Source of the DNA: Lysobacterales bacterium
GTDB taxonomy: Bacteria > Pseudomonadota > Gammaproteobacteria > Xanthomonadales > SZUA-5
Reading direction: 5' to 3'
DNA length: 64,000 nucleotides
NCBI GenBank assembly: GCA_022841325.1
Contig: JALHRS010000006.1
Span: 63,937 to 127,936, forward strand
The notes beneath the pieces were generated by a model, which saw only the letters and a list, made by a program, of their open reading frames with translations, was not told where the DNA came from and made no database searches. Position numbers and translations under genes: made by a program. Shown here piece by piece: positions 47,524-59,300 of this stretch. How positions within the stretch are numbered: position 1 is the stretch's first letter; each line of letters begins with the position of its first letter.

Positions 47524-48929
47524 CCCATAGCTGCCATCTCAAGTGCATCGTAGTCGCGGCAATGGCGCTGTTCTGGCCCTTTGGATCAGTCGCCGCGCAG
47601 TCGGAACAGGAATCCGGGACGTCGGAGCCAACGATGACCGGCGGGGTACTGACGCACTTCGAGAGCAACCGCGATGCATTTGCCCAGCCGGCGCCTTCGC
47701 TTGACGGTTCCCAGCTCAGAGTCTTCAACTTTGGCAATCGTCTGTTCAACACCAATTGGGTCGCCGCCCCGGCATCGGTCGATCTCCTCGATGGCCTTGG
47801 TCCAACCTTCAACCGGGTGTCCTGCTCAGGGTGTCACTTGCGCGATGGTCGCGGGCGCCCGCCCATCGACGACGAAAAGCAACTGCTGTCGATGCTGATT
47901 CGCTGGAGCATTCCCGGCCGCGGCCTGAGCGGCGAACCGCGCCCGGTTCCTGGTTACGGATCACAGTTGAATGACCGCGCCTTGGGTGGACTGAAGCCCG
48001 AGGCAGCCGTTGAACTCAACTGGATTGAACAGATTGGATACTTCGACGATGGAGTCCGATATTCACTTCGAAGACCGCGGATCAATTTGACGCGAGCCGC
48101 TTATGGGCGCTTGCCCCCCAATATCCAGATCTCGGCTCGAGTTGCGCCGGCGGTGATCGGGATGGGCCTGTTGGCGGCCGTCAGCGAAGACGCGATTCTG
48201 GAGTTTGCAGACCCTTTCGATCGCAACGGAGATCGGATCTCCGGCAAACCCAACCGTGTCCACGACCCGGCTGGAAAACAGCCGGAGCTGGGCAGGTTTG
48301 GCTGGAAGGCCGGCGTTGCTCGATTGGTCACGCAAAATGCCTCTGCCGCTCTGGGAGACGTCGGTTTGACCACCAGTCTGTTTCCGCATGAGAACTGCCC
48401 CCTGCGTCAGAAGGGCTGCGGGCAAATGCCGAGTGGCGGTCAGCCAGAACTCAGTGACAGCAATCTCGAAAAGCTGACGCTCTATCTGCAATTCCTGGGT
48501 GTACCTTCGCGTCGAAACCTTGATGATCCTGCCGTGATTCGGGGTGAAGTCCATTTTGCGGCGTTCGGATGTGCCCAATGCCACCGTCCGGAATTGAGGA
48601 CCGCCTCTGACGCGAGCCCCGCGCTGCTGGCGAATCAGGTATTTGCGCCCTACACAGACCTATTGCTGCATGACATGGGCGAGGGTCTGTCTGACAGGAG
48701 ACCGGAATTCGAAGCGAGTGGCCGCGAATGGCGGACCGCTCCGCTCTGGGGCATCGGGCTTATCCCGGTCGTCAATGACCACCAGTTTCTCTTGCATGAT
48801 GGCCGGGCTCGAGGCGTGGCGGAGGCCATCCTGTGGCACGGGGGCGAGGCGCGCAAATCGCGACGGGCATTCATTGCCGCACCACAGGAGACACGTGACG
48901 AACTGCTGGCCTTCGTCAACTCGCTCTGA
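47520..48929 (+). CDS. Di-haem oxidoreductase (DUF1111, putative thiol oxidoreductase), exported
   Basis: This periplasmic c-type cytochrome has two haem sites, Cys102-Ser-Gly-Cys-His106 and Cys351-Ala-Gln-Cys-His355. The C-terminal domain has the DLLLHDMGEGLSDRR and RTAPLWGIGL motifs of the DHOR family related to MauG and cytochrome c peroxidases. I place the start at GTG 47520, which overlaps the preceding TGA by 4 bp and yields a positively charged plus hydrophobic signal peptide ending GSVAAQ; ATG 47562 would leave a truncated signal. The gene converges with an imelysin gene 10 bp away. DUF1111 plus imelysin pairs are known from iron-related loci. Confidence 0.9.
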   Translation: MTHSCHLKCIVVAAMALFWPFGSVAAQSEQESGTSEPTMTGGVLTHFESNRDAFAQPAPSLDGSQLRVFNFGNRLFNTNWVAAPASVDLLDGLGPTFNRVSCSGCHLRDGRGRPPIDDEKQLLSMLIRWSIPGRGLSGEPRPVPGYGSQLNDRALGGLKPEAAVELNWIEQIGYFDDGVRYSLRRPRINLTRAAYGRLPPNIQISARVAPAVIGMGLLAAVSEDAILEFADPFDRNGDRISGKPNRVHDPAGKQPELGRFGWKAGVARLVTQNASAALGDVGLTTSLFPHENCPLRQKGCGQMPSGGQPELSDSNLEKLTLYLQFLGVPSRRNLDDPAVIRGEVHFAAFGCAQCHRPELRTASDASPALLANQVFAPYTDLLLHDMGEGLSDRRPEFEASGREWRTAPLWGIGLIPVVNDHQFLLHDGRARGVAEAILWHGGEARKSRRAFIAAPQETRDELLAFVNSL

Positions 48930-48939
48930 CCAGGTACCC

Positions 48940-50148
48940 TCAAACACCTGGGACGACGATGTCGATTCCCAGCGATTCGGCAGCTGCCTTCAATGCCACT
49001 GCGACCTGACGCACGCTCTCTGCCGCGGTCTCGGCCCGACTGCGCCCTTCCGAGCCCTCCGGAGAGGCCAGCACTTGGTCGAAGGGTTCGGGAACTGCCG
49101 CCAGATCGGCCTCGGCGCGTGACAGCGCCTGACTCAGACGTTTCGCGAGCGCCGGATCCTTCCATTGCAGGAGTTCGATCAGCCCGGTTCCCAGCTTCTC
49201 GTCGGCGTAGCTTGCTTCAGCGAAGTACCGGATTCCCAGGAGGTTGTTGCGCAGGTCCGCCAGGGTGTTGTCACTGAAACAGGAGTGTTCGTCTTCCTGC
49301 GAACCCGAATCGAGCGGGGCTGTGAGGCGCTGACCGTAGATCTCGATGGCGGCCAAAGAAGCGGCGCCGTGTATGCCCCTACCGAGAATCTCGACCGCCG
49401 GTTGTGTGGATAGCCATTGCGCATAGCTTTGTGGAACGGAACCGTCCCAGGCTTGGGCTTGCTGACTCAAGTCTTGGATCAACATATCGACCAGCAACCG
49501 CAGGTAATCCCTGCGTCTGTCGCGACTTGGACTACCGGGAAGATAGTCATCAGCTGAGCGTTCACCGGGGCCATCACTTCGGAAATCTTGCCCCCACAGC
49601 AGAAATTCGATTGCATGCCATCCGGTGGTGACATCGGCTTCATCAGCGACCTGGTCGGCGTCAAGAATTTCCTGGCGTGTCAACGGCGCGGATGAGCGAA
49701 ATACCAGGCCACTGAGGGGCGATCCCTTGACATAGTCGATCGCTGCTTCATTGACCGGCCACGCATTGATGCGCGACTCCGGTCCGGCGGGCACACCGGG
49801 AGCAGATGGATGATCCAGTGGTCCGTTGAAGAAGCGCAACATTTCGACTCTCTGGTACGAGGGTCTGGCCTCGCGCCACGCAGATCTCGCACGTTCCAAG
49901 CGTGTTTCATCTGGCATATCGAGAAATGCGTTGACTGCCAGACGAAGCGACTCCGCATCCTTGACGGCATGTCCATGCGCGACCTGAGCGAAGCGCATGA
50001 AGCTCTGGGCTTGCGGACCAAGGTCCAGTTCCTGAGTGATTCCTGGCTTCCCGAACTGGCGGGGTGCGTCGAAAACAGCATGAGCACCTGCGTTCGGCGC
50101 AACCATGACCGCCATCAGAAGCAGGGAGCATTGATGTCGAACTGGCAT
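48940..50148 (-). CDS. Imelysin family protein (peptidase M75 fold)
   Basis: This 402-residue exported protein shows the imelysin GxHxxE motif as Gly176-Trp-His178-Ala-Ile-Glu181 in a TTGWHAIEFLLWG context, thought to bind metal. Other family marks are GPLDHPSAPGVP and RINAWPVNEAAIDYV near residues 110-140 and FSDNTLADLRNNLLG near 300. The ATG at 50148 gives a signal peptide (MPVRHQCSLLLMAVMVAPNAGA). Upstream in-frame GTG 50214 and TTG 50208 (with AAGGGG before) are alternatives. Relatives (IcmP, EfeO-like) act in periplasmic iron acquisition. It faces the DUF1111 gene tail to tail. Confidence 0.9.
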   Translation of the reverse strand: MPVRHQCSLLLMAVMVAPNAGAHAVFDAPRQFGKPGITQELDLGPQAQSFMRFAQVAHGHAVKDAESLRLAVNAFLDMPDETRLERARSAWREARPSYQRVEMLRFFNGPLDHPSAPGVPAGPESRINAWPVNEAAIDYVKGSPLSGLVFRSSAPLTRQEILDADQVADEADVTTGWHAIEFLLWGQDFRSDGPGERSADDYLPGSPSRDRRRDYLRLLVDMLIQDLSQQAQAWDGSVPQSYAQWLSTQPAVEILGRGIHGAASLAAIEIYGQRLTAPLDSGSQEDEHSCFSDNTLADLRNNLLGIRYFAEASYADEKLGTGLIELLQWKDPALAKRLSQALSRAEADLAAVPEPFDQVLASPEGSEGRSRAETAAESVRQVAVALKAAAESLGIDIVVPGV

Positions 50149-50337
50149 GAGCGCTGTGGGGACGGAATCAGGATACGGCTTGTTACAGAAAGTCACTGGA
50201 GTTTTCAAGTGCACCCCTTGTTCATCTTATCTTCGCAAAAGATTGACAATTGAAGTGTGACTAAAGATCATCGCGACGCGCGCCGGCGTGCAGGTTGCAT
50301 TCCGTCTCGATTGTAAATCCGCTGATGGGAGCTTCCG

Positions 50338-53300
50338 ATGCGCTTGTGCAGCCGGCTTGGGTCTTTCCTTGCCCTTCTTCTGACGGTTTGCGCGCTGGGC
50401 GCACAGACCCTTCCACCCGAGGTCACCCAGGGACGGGACTGGCTTGCGTCCCAAGTCCGCACGGACGGAAGCGTTACGGGTGAGTCGACGACCATAGCAA
50501 CGCAGACGCAAACGCGTGCCGAGGTGCTGGAAACGCTGAAGCGTCTGGAGCGCACGCCCACGGCCCTGGCGTCGCTGCTCAGCCAGCAAACTCCTGATTC
50601 GGCGGTGGAGCATCTGGCCCGTCAGATCATCTCCCAGGCAGGCATCAGTACGGTTCCCGCGGCGCGGATCGATCAGCTGAAGGCCTACCAGAACGCCGAC
50701 GGCGGGTTCGGCGGCAGCGCCAAGTTTGGCAGCAATGTGCTGGACACCAGTTTTGCGCTGATTGCTCTGCGTGCTGCGGGCGTGAGCTCGGGAAATGACC
50801 TGGCACGCGCGGTGACCTATCTCGCCACCCGAGCTGCCGAGCTGGACAACAAGGCGCTGAGTCTCGAAGCCGGCTCACGTCCCTACGTTGCCAGTTACGT
50901 ACTGATGGCATTGCAGTCGTACGCGGCGCAGTTTCCCATCGCGCAGGCGGTAGAAGCAGCGCGTACCTATCTGCTGGCGCAGCAAGGACAAGGAGCGTAC
51001 CTGGAGGCGTTGCTCAACGCGGTAGGCGCGATCGCGCTCGGATTCAGCTCGACCAGTGGAACAGGGCTTGATGATCTGCGCACCGCCCTGCGCGCGAGCC
51101 AGATGGCCAACGGTAGTTGGGAAGATGATCCCTATCTGACTGCGCTGGCCCTGCGCGGCTTGATCGGAGCGGTGGTCACGACGCCCCCGCAGACCGGCCG
51201 AATCACGGCAACTATCCGTGAGGCTTCGGTACTGGCGCCTGTCAGCGGTGCGAATATCACGTTAACTGGTGCCGGAACCGTCACTGGAAGCTCCGCCGGG
51301 AATGGCGCAGTGATCCTCGCGGACCTCCAGCCAGGTGTCTATACCGGTGCAGTTGAAAAAACTGGCTTTTCACCAGCGACGCTGAGCGGCCTGAACGTGG
51401 TTGCCGGACAGACCCTGGATCTTGGGTTCATTGATCTGGTCCGGTCAGCATCAACGGCCGTGTTGCGCGGCCGCGTGACCGATGTTCGGGACGGGAGTCC
51501 CCTGGCTGGGGCAGCGATCGCCGTAAACGGCGCCGTGAGCCAGCAGATCATCTCCAGCCCCGATGGGCGGTTCGAATTCGTGTCCCAGAGCGCGGGTGCG
51601 ATCACGGTCAGCGTCTCCAAGGCGGGTTTTCAAACCGCCCAAGCCAGCGGAAATCTCGTTCTCGGTCGGGTGCTGGAATTTTCTCCTGCCCTGTATCCGG
51701 ATGGTTTCACGCCACCTGGCAGCGCCGTGCTGATAGGTGTGGTGGTTTCCTCAGAGGGCGATGCTCCGATTGCGGGCGCAACGGTACAAGTGGGTGCGGT
51801 ACAGGCCCAAACCAATGCTGATGGCGCCTTCCAGCTGGTAGATCTTCCCGCAGGCGCCCTGAGCGCCCAGATCACCGCCGCAGGCTTCCTGTCCGCACAG
51901 ATCAATGGAACCTTGGCATCTGGCGTCAACAACATCGGGATGATTCGCCTTGCACCGGATCAAGCAGCAACAACGAGTACTGTCACTGGCCGAATTACAG
52001 ATGCCGACAACGGCACTCCCATCGTCGGTGCCCTGATCGAGGTTTCCGCCGGCGGTTTGCGCGCAAGCAGCGGCCCCGATGGTCGTTACCAGATCGAAGG
52101 CATAGCCCAGATTCCCTTCACGTTGACGACCACCGCCGCTGGATACCAATCCCGATCGGTGACAGCGGGTTCCCAGGTACACGGCAGCTTTGTCGCAGAT
52201 GTGGCGCTCGACAAGCTAACGGGAGGGGACTTTGCGCTTGAGAGTGTTGTGATGTCGGCGGCCGAGTACCAGCCATACAGCGAGGCTTCGGTGGTCGGAA
52301 CTATTCGCAATTTGGGGCTTGAAGAGGCTGGGCTCATTTTCAATGCAATCGTCTTGGATTCAAATCAGCAGTTCATTCGCGACGTGCCGGCAGTTAGGCT
52401 CGTATTCAACTCAAGCTCAGGCGAGAACATCCTTCCAGTTGCAGCTGGCGCCACCCGATCGGTTACCATCATCTGGGGCACTCTTGATGATGCGCCCGGC
52501 ACCTATTCGGTGCTATTCCGGGGCGTGAATCCCAATGGGCAGGTTGCGGTTGAGGGCTCGACGGGTTATCGAATAGTGCCACTCAAGCGTATTGGTGGGG
52601 CGGTTTCTGCAGACCCACCACTGTTGCAGGCTGGCCTGGGGCAGACAGTTGGTTTGAGTGCCCGCCTAACCAATCTTGGAAATCTGCCGATACCAGCCGG
52701 TGAAGCGAACCTATCCGTTACTTTGGTTCGGACAGACACACGTCCTCCGGCGCCGCTACCGCCGGTTATGGGAAACACTATCGTGAGCGGCGCGCCCCTT
52801 GATCGGCCTTTGCGGGGTGTTGCAGACGCGTCCGGAAATGTCTACACCGTCAACAGATACACGCGAGAGCTCCTCAGGATCGCGCCAGACGGCTCGACGA
52901 ACCTGCTTCGCGTGCTTGGCACGGGTTCAGGACCCAATGGACAGGGGGGAACAAATATTTCGCAGGTTACCGATATTGCTCTGCATCCGGATGGTGCGCT
53001 AAGAATCGCATCAATCACTGGATGGATAACTCGCGTGGACCTGACGGAGCCATATCTTCAGAGTAGTACCCAGCTACCGATCTTGTCAGTCTCGGCCTAC
53101 GTGGTCGACTCCAGTGGCAACGAGTATATATCTGGAACCTATCAAGGTCGGCATCGGGTGCTGAAACGCTCGCCGGGCGGGCTCTTGTCGGTCGCAGTTG
53201 ACGCCGGAATAAATAATCCCGGCGGAGCAGTCGCCGGAATCGATGGGCATCTGTACATTACCAACGATGCGCAGGGGGTTGTATATCGCGTTGACGGCCA

Positions 53301-56300
53301 ATCCGGGGCCGTCGCTCCGTTTGCATCGGGATTAACCAGGCCAAATGGAATCGTTGCCAACTCCGATGGCAGCTTCTTTATTGCAGAGAGCACTACGGGA
53401 AAAATTCGACGATTGGCGGCCGACGGTACGCTGACCGATTTCGCCGAGGCGTTGCCCACTGGTACCAACAAGCTTCAGCGAGGTAACGACGGTCAGCTTT
53501 ATTGGATGAATGGTGGTGCAGGTGAGATTCGGCGCGTTGATCCTCAAGGTGTGCACCATCCCTTTGCTAGAGGGTTGGTGGATCGGCCAGTGCGGGTCCT
53601 GCTGGATTCTCAGAACAGGCTGGTGGCAGCGAGCAGTAGCCAGATTCGCCGACGACAGCCCGATGGTAGTCAAGAGACACTCGCGGTTGGCCTAGTCGGG
53701 GTGAAGGATTTCCTAGAGGAATCGCCGGGTCAGTTTCTGATTGCGCAAACAAGTTCAATCAAACGTGTCAGCGAAGGTGTGGTGACATCGGTCATCACAG
53801 TGGCCGGCGAGACCATCGTTGCTATATCCAAGTCTAACAGCGGCGATGTGCTCGTGTGGACGGAAGGCCGCGAGCAACGTCTATACAGACTCGTCGGCAA
53901 CGGTTTGGAACGATTGTTCGTGGTGCCTCAGAGTATCGCAGGGGTGGTCCGTTCGCCCGATGGTCCAGTGATATATTCATCTTACGGTATCTATCGCTTG
54001 GACGAAGAGGGTCGAACAACGCCAGTTGCCACTGGTTTTGGTGGACTGAGAGACGTATTCACGGGCGCCTCAGGTGAGCTCTATGCTTACGACAGCGGGG
54101 GATCTGGTGTAATAGGAGGGTTATTCAGAATAGATGTCGCTACCGCTTCCGCTTATAGAATTACCGAGCGCCTTCCGGGTTTGGTCCACGGTGTCGCCGT
54201 CGATTTAACTGGGCGTGTCTTCTATGGAAAGGGACGGAGTATTGACCGATTGGATCCAGTCACCTCTCAGGTCGAGACCGTCGCTACGCTGGATTCGACT
54301 CAGTATGTTTATTACCTGTCCGTTGATCATCTGGGCCGAATATATTTTGGGAGTCAGGGCTCCACTCTCATGCGTCTTGATGGCGCCAGCCAGACGCAAG
54401 TGGCGACTCAGGTCAGCTCCACGCTAATGGGCAGCGACGGCCGACTGTGGATTAGACGCGCTGCTAAGCTTTACCGGCTAGGTGATCAGGATCAGGAGGA
54501 GCTGCGCTACACATTGTCTGGTGCGTTCTCTGATGTGGCGCTAATGCCCCAGGATTTGCCACTGGTGTATCGCGGAGCCCTAATGAGCCTCGACGTTCTT
54601 GATGCGAACGCGGTGACGATCCAAACCTCCCATTTGCCGCGCGAAGTCACTTCGATGAGGATCGGCGCCGGAGGAATCTTCGTTCGGGACGGATCAAGCA
54701 GACTGACGAGGTATTCAGTTGACGGCGTGCCTAGCCGTTTGGGTGGGGATTCGCCGGGTGTCCGGAATCTGGATACTGATGAAGGATTTGTTTATGTCAG
54801 TCGCAGTGCCGGAGTTGACAAACTGGAGGTGGACGGAAGCTTTTCGTCTTTCTGGTCGCGGCCTGAGTGGAACTCGAATGAATATGCGCTCTTCGCTGTG
54901 CGAGGGGCTTATCTCGCAGCTGCCAACTCTATAACTCAGGAACTTGTATTGGTGCGTGATGGCGGGCTCTTGGCTACACTTGCGCCGATCCAGAATGCGA
55001 CGGGCTTTGCGCAGAGATCTGATGGCTATTGGGTTTCCCTTGGGGCAGGAACTATCGTGGAGATATCGCCCGATGGATCTAGCAGTCGGCAGATCAATCG
55101 CAACCCGGCTGGCCTGAGAGATGTAATAAGACGCGGTAATGAGCTTGTGGCTCTGAGTTCCTCAGTTCCTCTGGGCAGACTGGACAGCGATGGGAGCTTT
55201 GTGCGTTTGGCGTCTTTGCGAGAGATGCCTTCTGGAGTTAACTACAATCCGATTCTGTTAGTTCGCAATGCGCAAAATGACTTCTCAATGACGTCTGGTG
55301 GTAACATATACAGGCGAAATGGTGTCTTCATAGATCCGTTTTCTTCCGGCGTTGGTACGGTTTCCGATATGGATGTGGATGCTGTCGGTCGGCTGTACAT
55401 CGCTGATGCATCCAGTGCCTCAATCGGGCGGCTCGATTCGACTGGTTATAGATACTTTGCTTCTGGATTTGGTTCTGTGGATACGATTTCGGTAATTGCA
55501 GAGAATGCGATTATCGCTGGTAATAGTTCGTCTCTTGTGTTGGCCAATGCCCAGGGCGCATGGTCGCGAGCGCCGATTTCGCCCTTCGCTTCTGTGCCCA
55601 AGATCTCTCGCATTGATGGTGATACGGCCTGGATTATCGAAGAAGGGAGTAACCGAATTCGGGAAATATCCATTCCATCGCCCCTTCCGCTGGTGCCAGT
55701 GGGCACGGTCGTCCATCGCGCGACGCGCAGCATTGCGCCGATGGGCTTGTCAGGTGCCCAGTCGCTGGACTTTGACGGTTGGCTGCCGCAGGTTGGTGGC
55801 GACTACGAGGTCACAGTCAAGCTGGCCAATCCCGAGGTCGGTGGTCAGGCTACGACCGGCATTCATGTAGGTCCAAATGCCGTGGCCCACCTCTCGGTCA
55901 ATCCTGGAAACGTGACTCCGGGTACGAGGCAGATTCGGGTGGAAGCGCATATTGAGGGTGGCGATTTTTCTTCGCTGTCGAGGGTTGATTCCAGTCAGCT
56001 CCAGTTGCTCTTGCCAAATGCTGTCTATCCTCCCGCCATGGGCATGGACGCGGGTGGGGCTCTTTGGTATGTGACAAGTGGGTATCTGTATCGAGCTCTC
56101 GCGGGGCAGTCGGGGTTGCGTGTGGGTTCGCTGACAGGGTATGCGGCAATCCGTGGAGAAGTCCCGATCGATTCCCAGCAGCGAGCCTATGCCGCTCGCC
56201 GGATAACGGTATCCGGTGCCAGTTTTTCTGAGGTTCGCCGGGTAGAGCAAAACGGTAATTCGGAGGTCTTTGCTAGTTTTCCGGAGCCTGTTGTTTCGAT

Positions 56301-59300
56301 GGCCATCGATGGAGGTGACAACATTTACGCGCTGACGGCTGACAGGATCTTGCAGATCAAGCAAGATGGGGCGGTCAGCGATTATGCCTTGCTTCCAAGT
56401 GGCACCCCGTATGGGATCACCCGTGACGGCGCGGGGAACATCTATGTTCAAATGCTTGGAAATATCATTTACCGAATCGATGCGAATCGCGATGTTAGCG
56501 CTGTGCTCACCGATGCGCGCTTTGAGTACGAGGGCGTGAATATTGCGGGTACCTGCGCGGAGGGGCTGTTCTTTACTCCCAACGTTTACGATCGAGTTGG
56601 CCAGAATGGAGAGGAGTACACTCTCGCCCAAGTGCTTGGTTCTACCGGTGAGATTGGTCCGATTCTGAATGGGCAGGTTATCAGTGATGATCTCCTGGAT
56701 ATGGACTTTATTGTGTACGACCGTTTTGCCAGTCGAATCCTTGTGATGAGTGAATCGAGTGGCGCCAAGATATTCTCTCTGCCGGTAACCTGCGGTGCCA
56801 TTGATGTGGAATTGCATATCGTGTTGACGTCTGACCAGACGCTGGATCTGGTTGATCCGCCGGCATCGCAAATGATTAATTTCGCTGACGGGCGAAAGGA
56901 AATTGTCTGGTTGCTTCGTGACGTGAATCGCCAAGGAGTGGACTTGAGCTACTTGACGTCGCTCACGAATCTGGCGAGGGGTGAATCTAGGCAGGTGGCC
57001 CACGCGGCCTGGCTTGAGTTCCGTAACACATTCACCGAGGGGACTATTCGATTACCGGTGCAGGTGCCATCGGTCTTGGTGGAAGACTTGATTGATCTCG
57101 ACGTCGCCACTGACTTGTCCAGCTACCCTCAGAACACTAATGTCGATATCGATGCGTTCTTGCGCAATCGTGACGATTTTGGCAAGGTCGGCCGGCTCTG
57201 GGTGCGCGTCGAAGATGCTTCTGGTGCTCTTGTCGAGACGCTGATCGACCGCGCCGAGGTGTTTGGGCCGCTGGAGGAGCGTGAACTCGATCCGCCTTTC
57301 ACCACGGGTTCCAATCGGGTGGGCAGCTATAGCGTGGTGGCTGAGATCCTCGACAACGATGATCGTGTGGTTGCTCGCTCCAGTTCCGACTTCGAGATTG
57401 TTGCCGGCGGTCCCGAGGCTAGCCTGACTTCAACGGTTCGAACTGACCAGGTTGAGTATCGTCCCCAACAGACTGCGATCCTCTTCGCTGAGGTTCGCAA
57501 CCTTAGTTCGAATCGAGGATTCACCGCGCTGAAGGTTCGGGAGCGGGTGTTTGGGCCGGATTCGGCTGAATTCGCCAGCTTCGAATCGCCCCTAGCGAGC
57601 CTTGAGCCTGACGCCTTGGCGCGTTTGCAGTTTTCGCTGCCCTTGGGCGCGGCGGCTGCAGGTCGCTATCACGTGGAGCAGAAAGTCCTCGACAGCGATG
57701 ATGTGGTTTTGAGTTCTGTAAGCACCGATTTCGATGTCCTGCCTGAGCTCGGCAATCATGCGCTGTCCGGCGCTTTGACGGTCGATCCATCGGTGGTCGT
57801 CCGCGGGGGGGCGGTCAATCTTGGCGCCCAGATCCAGAATCGGGGCAATTCTGCATTGACGGCGGTTCCGCTGAAACTCCAGGTGCTGGATCCTGCGGAC
57901 GGTAATCGGTTGGTCGTGGAGTGGCTGTTCAGCGAGAACATCGGTGTGGGTGAGTCGGTGCAGCTCTCGCAGGTCTGGAACACTGCGGGAGTTGCTTTAG
58001 GCGACTACATTGTCACCATTCTGGGATCTATCGGTTCGCAGAGTGCGGTTCTGGATCAGAAGGCGGTCCGTGTAGCTGGCATCGTGCTGGGGGGTACCTT
58101 GGTGGCAATGCCAGCCGACGCAACTCCCGCGGATACGATCAACCTTTCCGCGCAGGCGACCAACTCGGGCAATCTTCCCGGTACCGCGCTGGCATTCAGG
58201 CTTGAAGTGCTGCGTACCGACAGCAATGCGGTGGTACGCGAGTGGACATACAACGCAGATCTGGCTGTGGGCGGCAGCCTGACCAGGATGGAGTCTGCGA
58301 CGGCGGCATCACTGGGGGTAGGCGGTTTTCGAGCGCGCTGGAGCGTCGTATCCGGCGCTCAGCTGCAAGTGCTGGCCGAGGCGAACTTCGTCATCCGCGA
58401 CATCCAGATCAGCGGCACCATTGACGCCACACCCGGTTCCGTCGGCATCAACACACCAGTGCAGCTCTCGGCCCAAGTGCGAAATCTGGGGAACCTGGCG
58501 GCTACGGACTTGCCCGTACGCATGGAAGTCCGTCGCCTCGACACGCAAACGGTGTTGGATGCCTGGAACGAGACGGCGACCATTGCGCCGGGCGGTACGC
58601 ATCTGATCGCGCGTCAGTGGCAATCGCAAGCTGCCGGCCAATTCCAGGCCGTAGTCCTCGCGCAGTTCGGCGGTGCCTGGCAGACGCTTTCGACGGCGGG
58701 CATCACGGTGGAAGGAGCAGCGGTTGATGTCGACATGCAGATCGGCATCCAGCGCGATGCGCGCCTGCTGGTTCTGGTCAGCTGCGCGCCAGGTGAGGGC
58801 GCGAGCGGGTCGTCGTCGACTTCCCCTGGCAATGACAGCGATCCAGGTCGCGCCCAGGCACCTACGGCCTGCGAGCTGTCGCGCAAGACCTTCCTTGAGC
58901 AGTATCTTTCGCAGCTGGCGATCGAGCACAAGGTGGTCACGGCCGATGAGGACTTCATGCGCGAACTGCGCTGTGGCCGCTACAACACCTATTGGCTCAG
59001 TGGGGGCAGTGAGAAGCTTGCGGTGGCTGATGCCAAGGAGTTGCGCGAGACGATCTACCGTGGCGAGGGATTGATCATCGATGGCAGCCACGACCAGCGC
59101 ACCAGCTTCATCGACGAGATGTCGGGCTACAACTTCCGCGGTCATTTGCCGCAGCCGAATCTGGTCCTGCGCGGAACCGGCACGCTCCTGCCCGTAGCCG
59201 ATGTTGCCACCTACGGCCGTGCCCTGCGCCTGGAAGCGTCCACGGGTCAGGTGGAGGCAAGCTTCGTATCCACCAGCACGCCCGCGGTGATCAGTAATGT

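Noticed and set aside
50149..50337. A Fur box upstream of the imelysin gene (gaagataagatgaac)
   Set aside because: It resembles half of a GATAAT-type motif but has no second arm; the match is too weak to report as a site.
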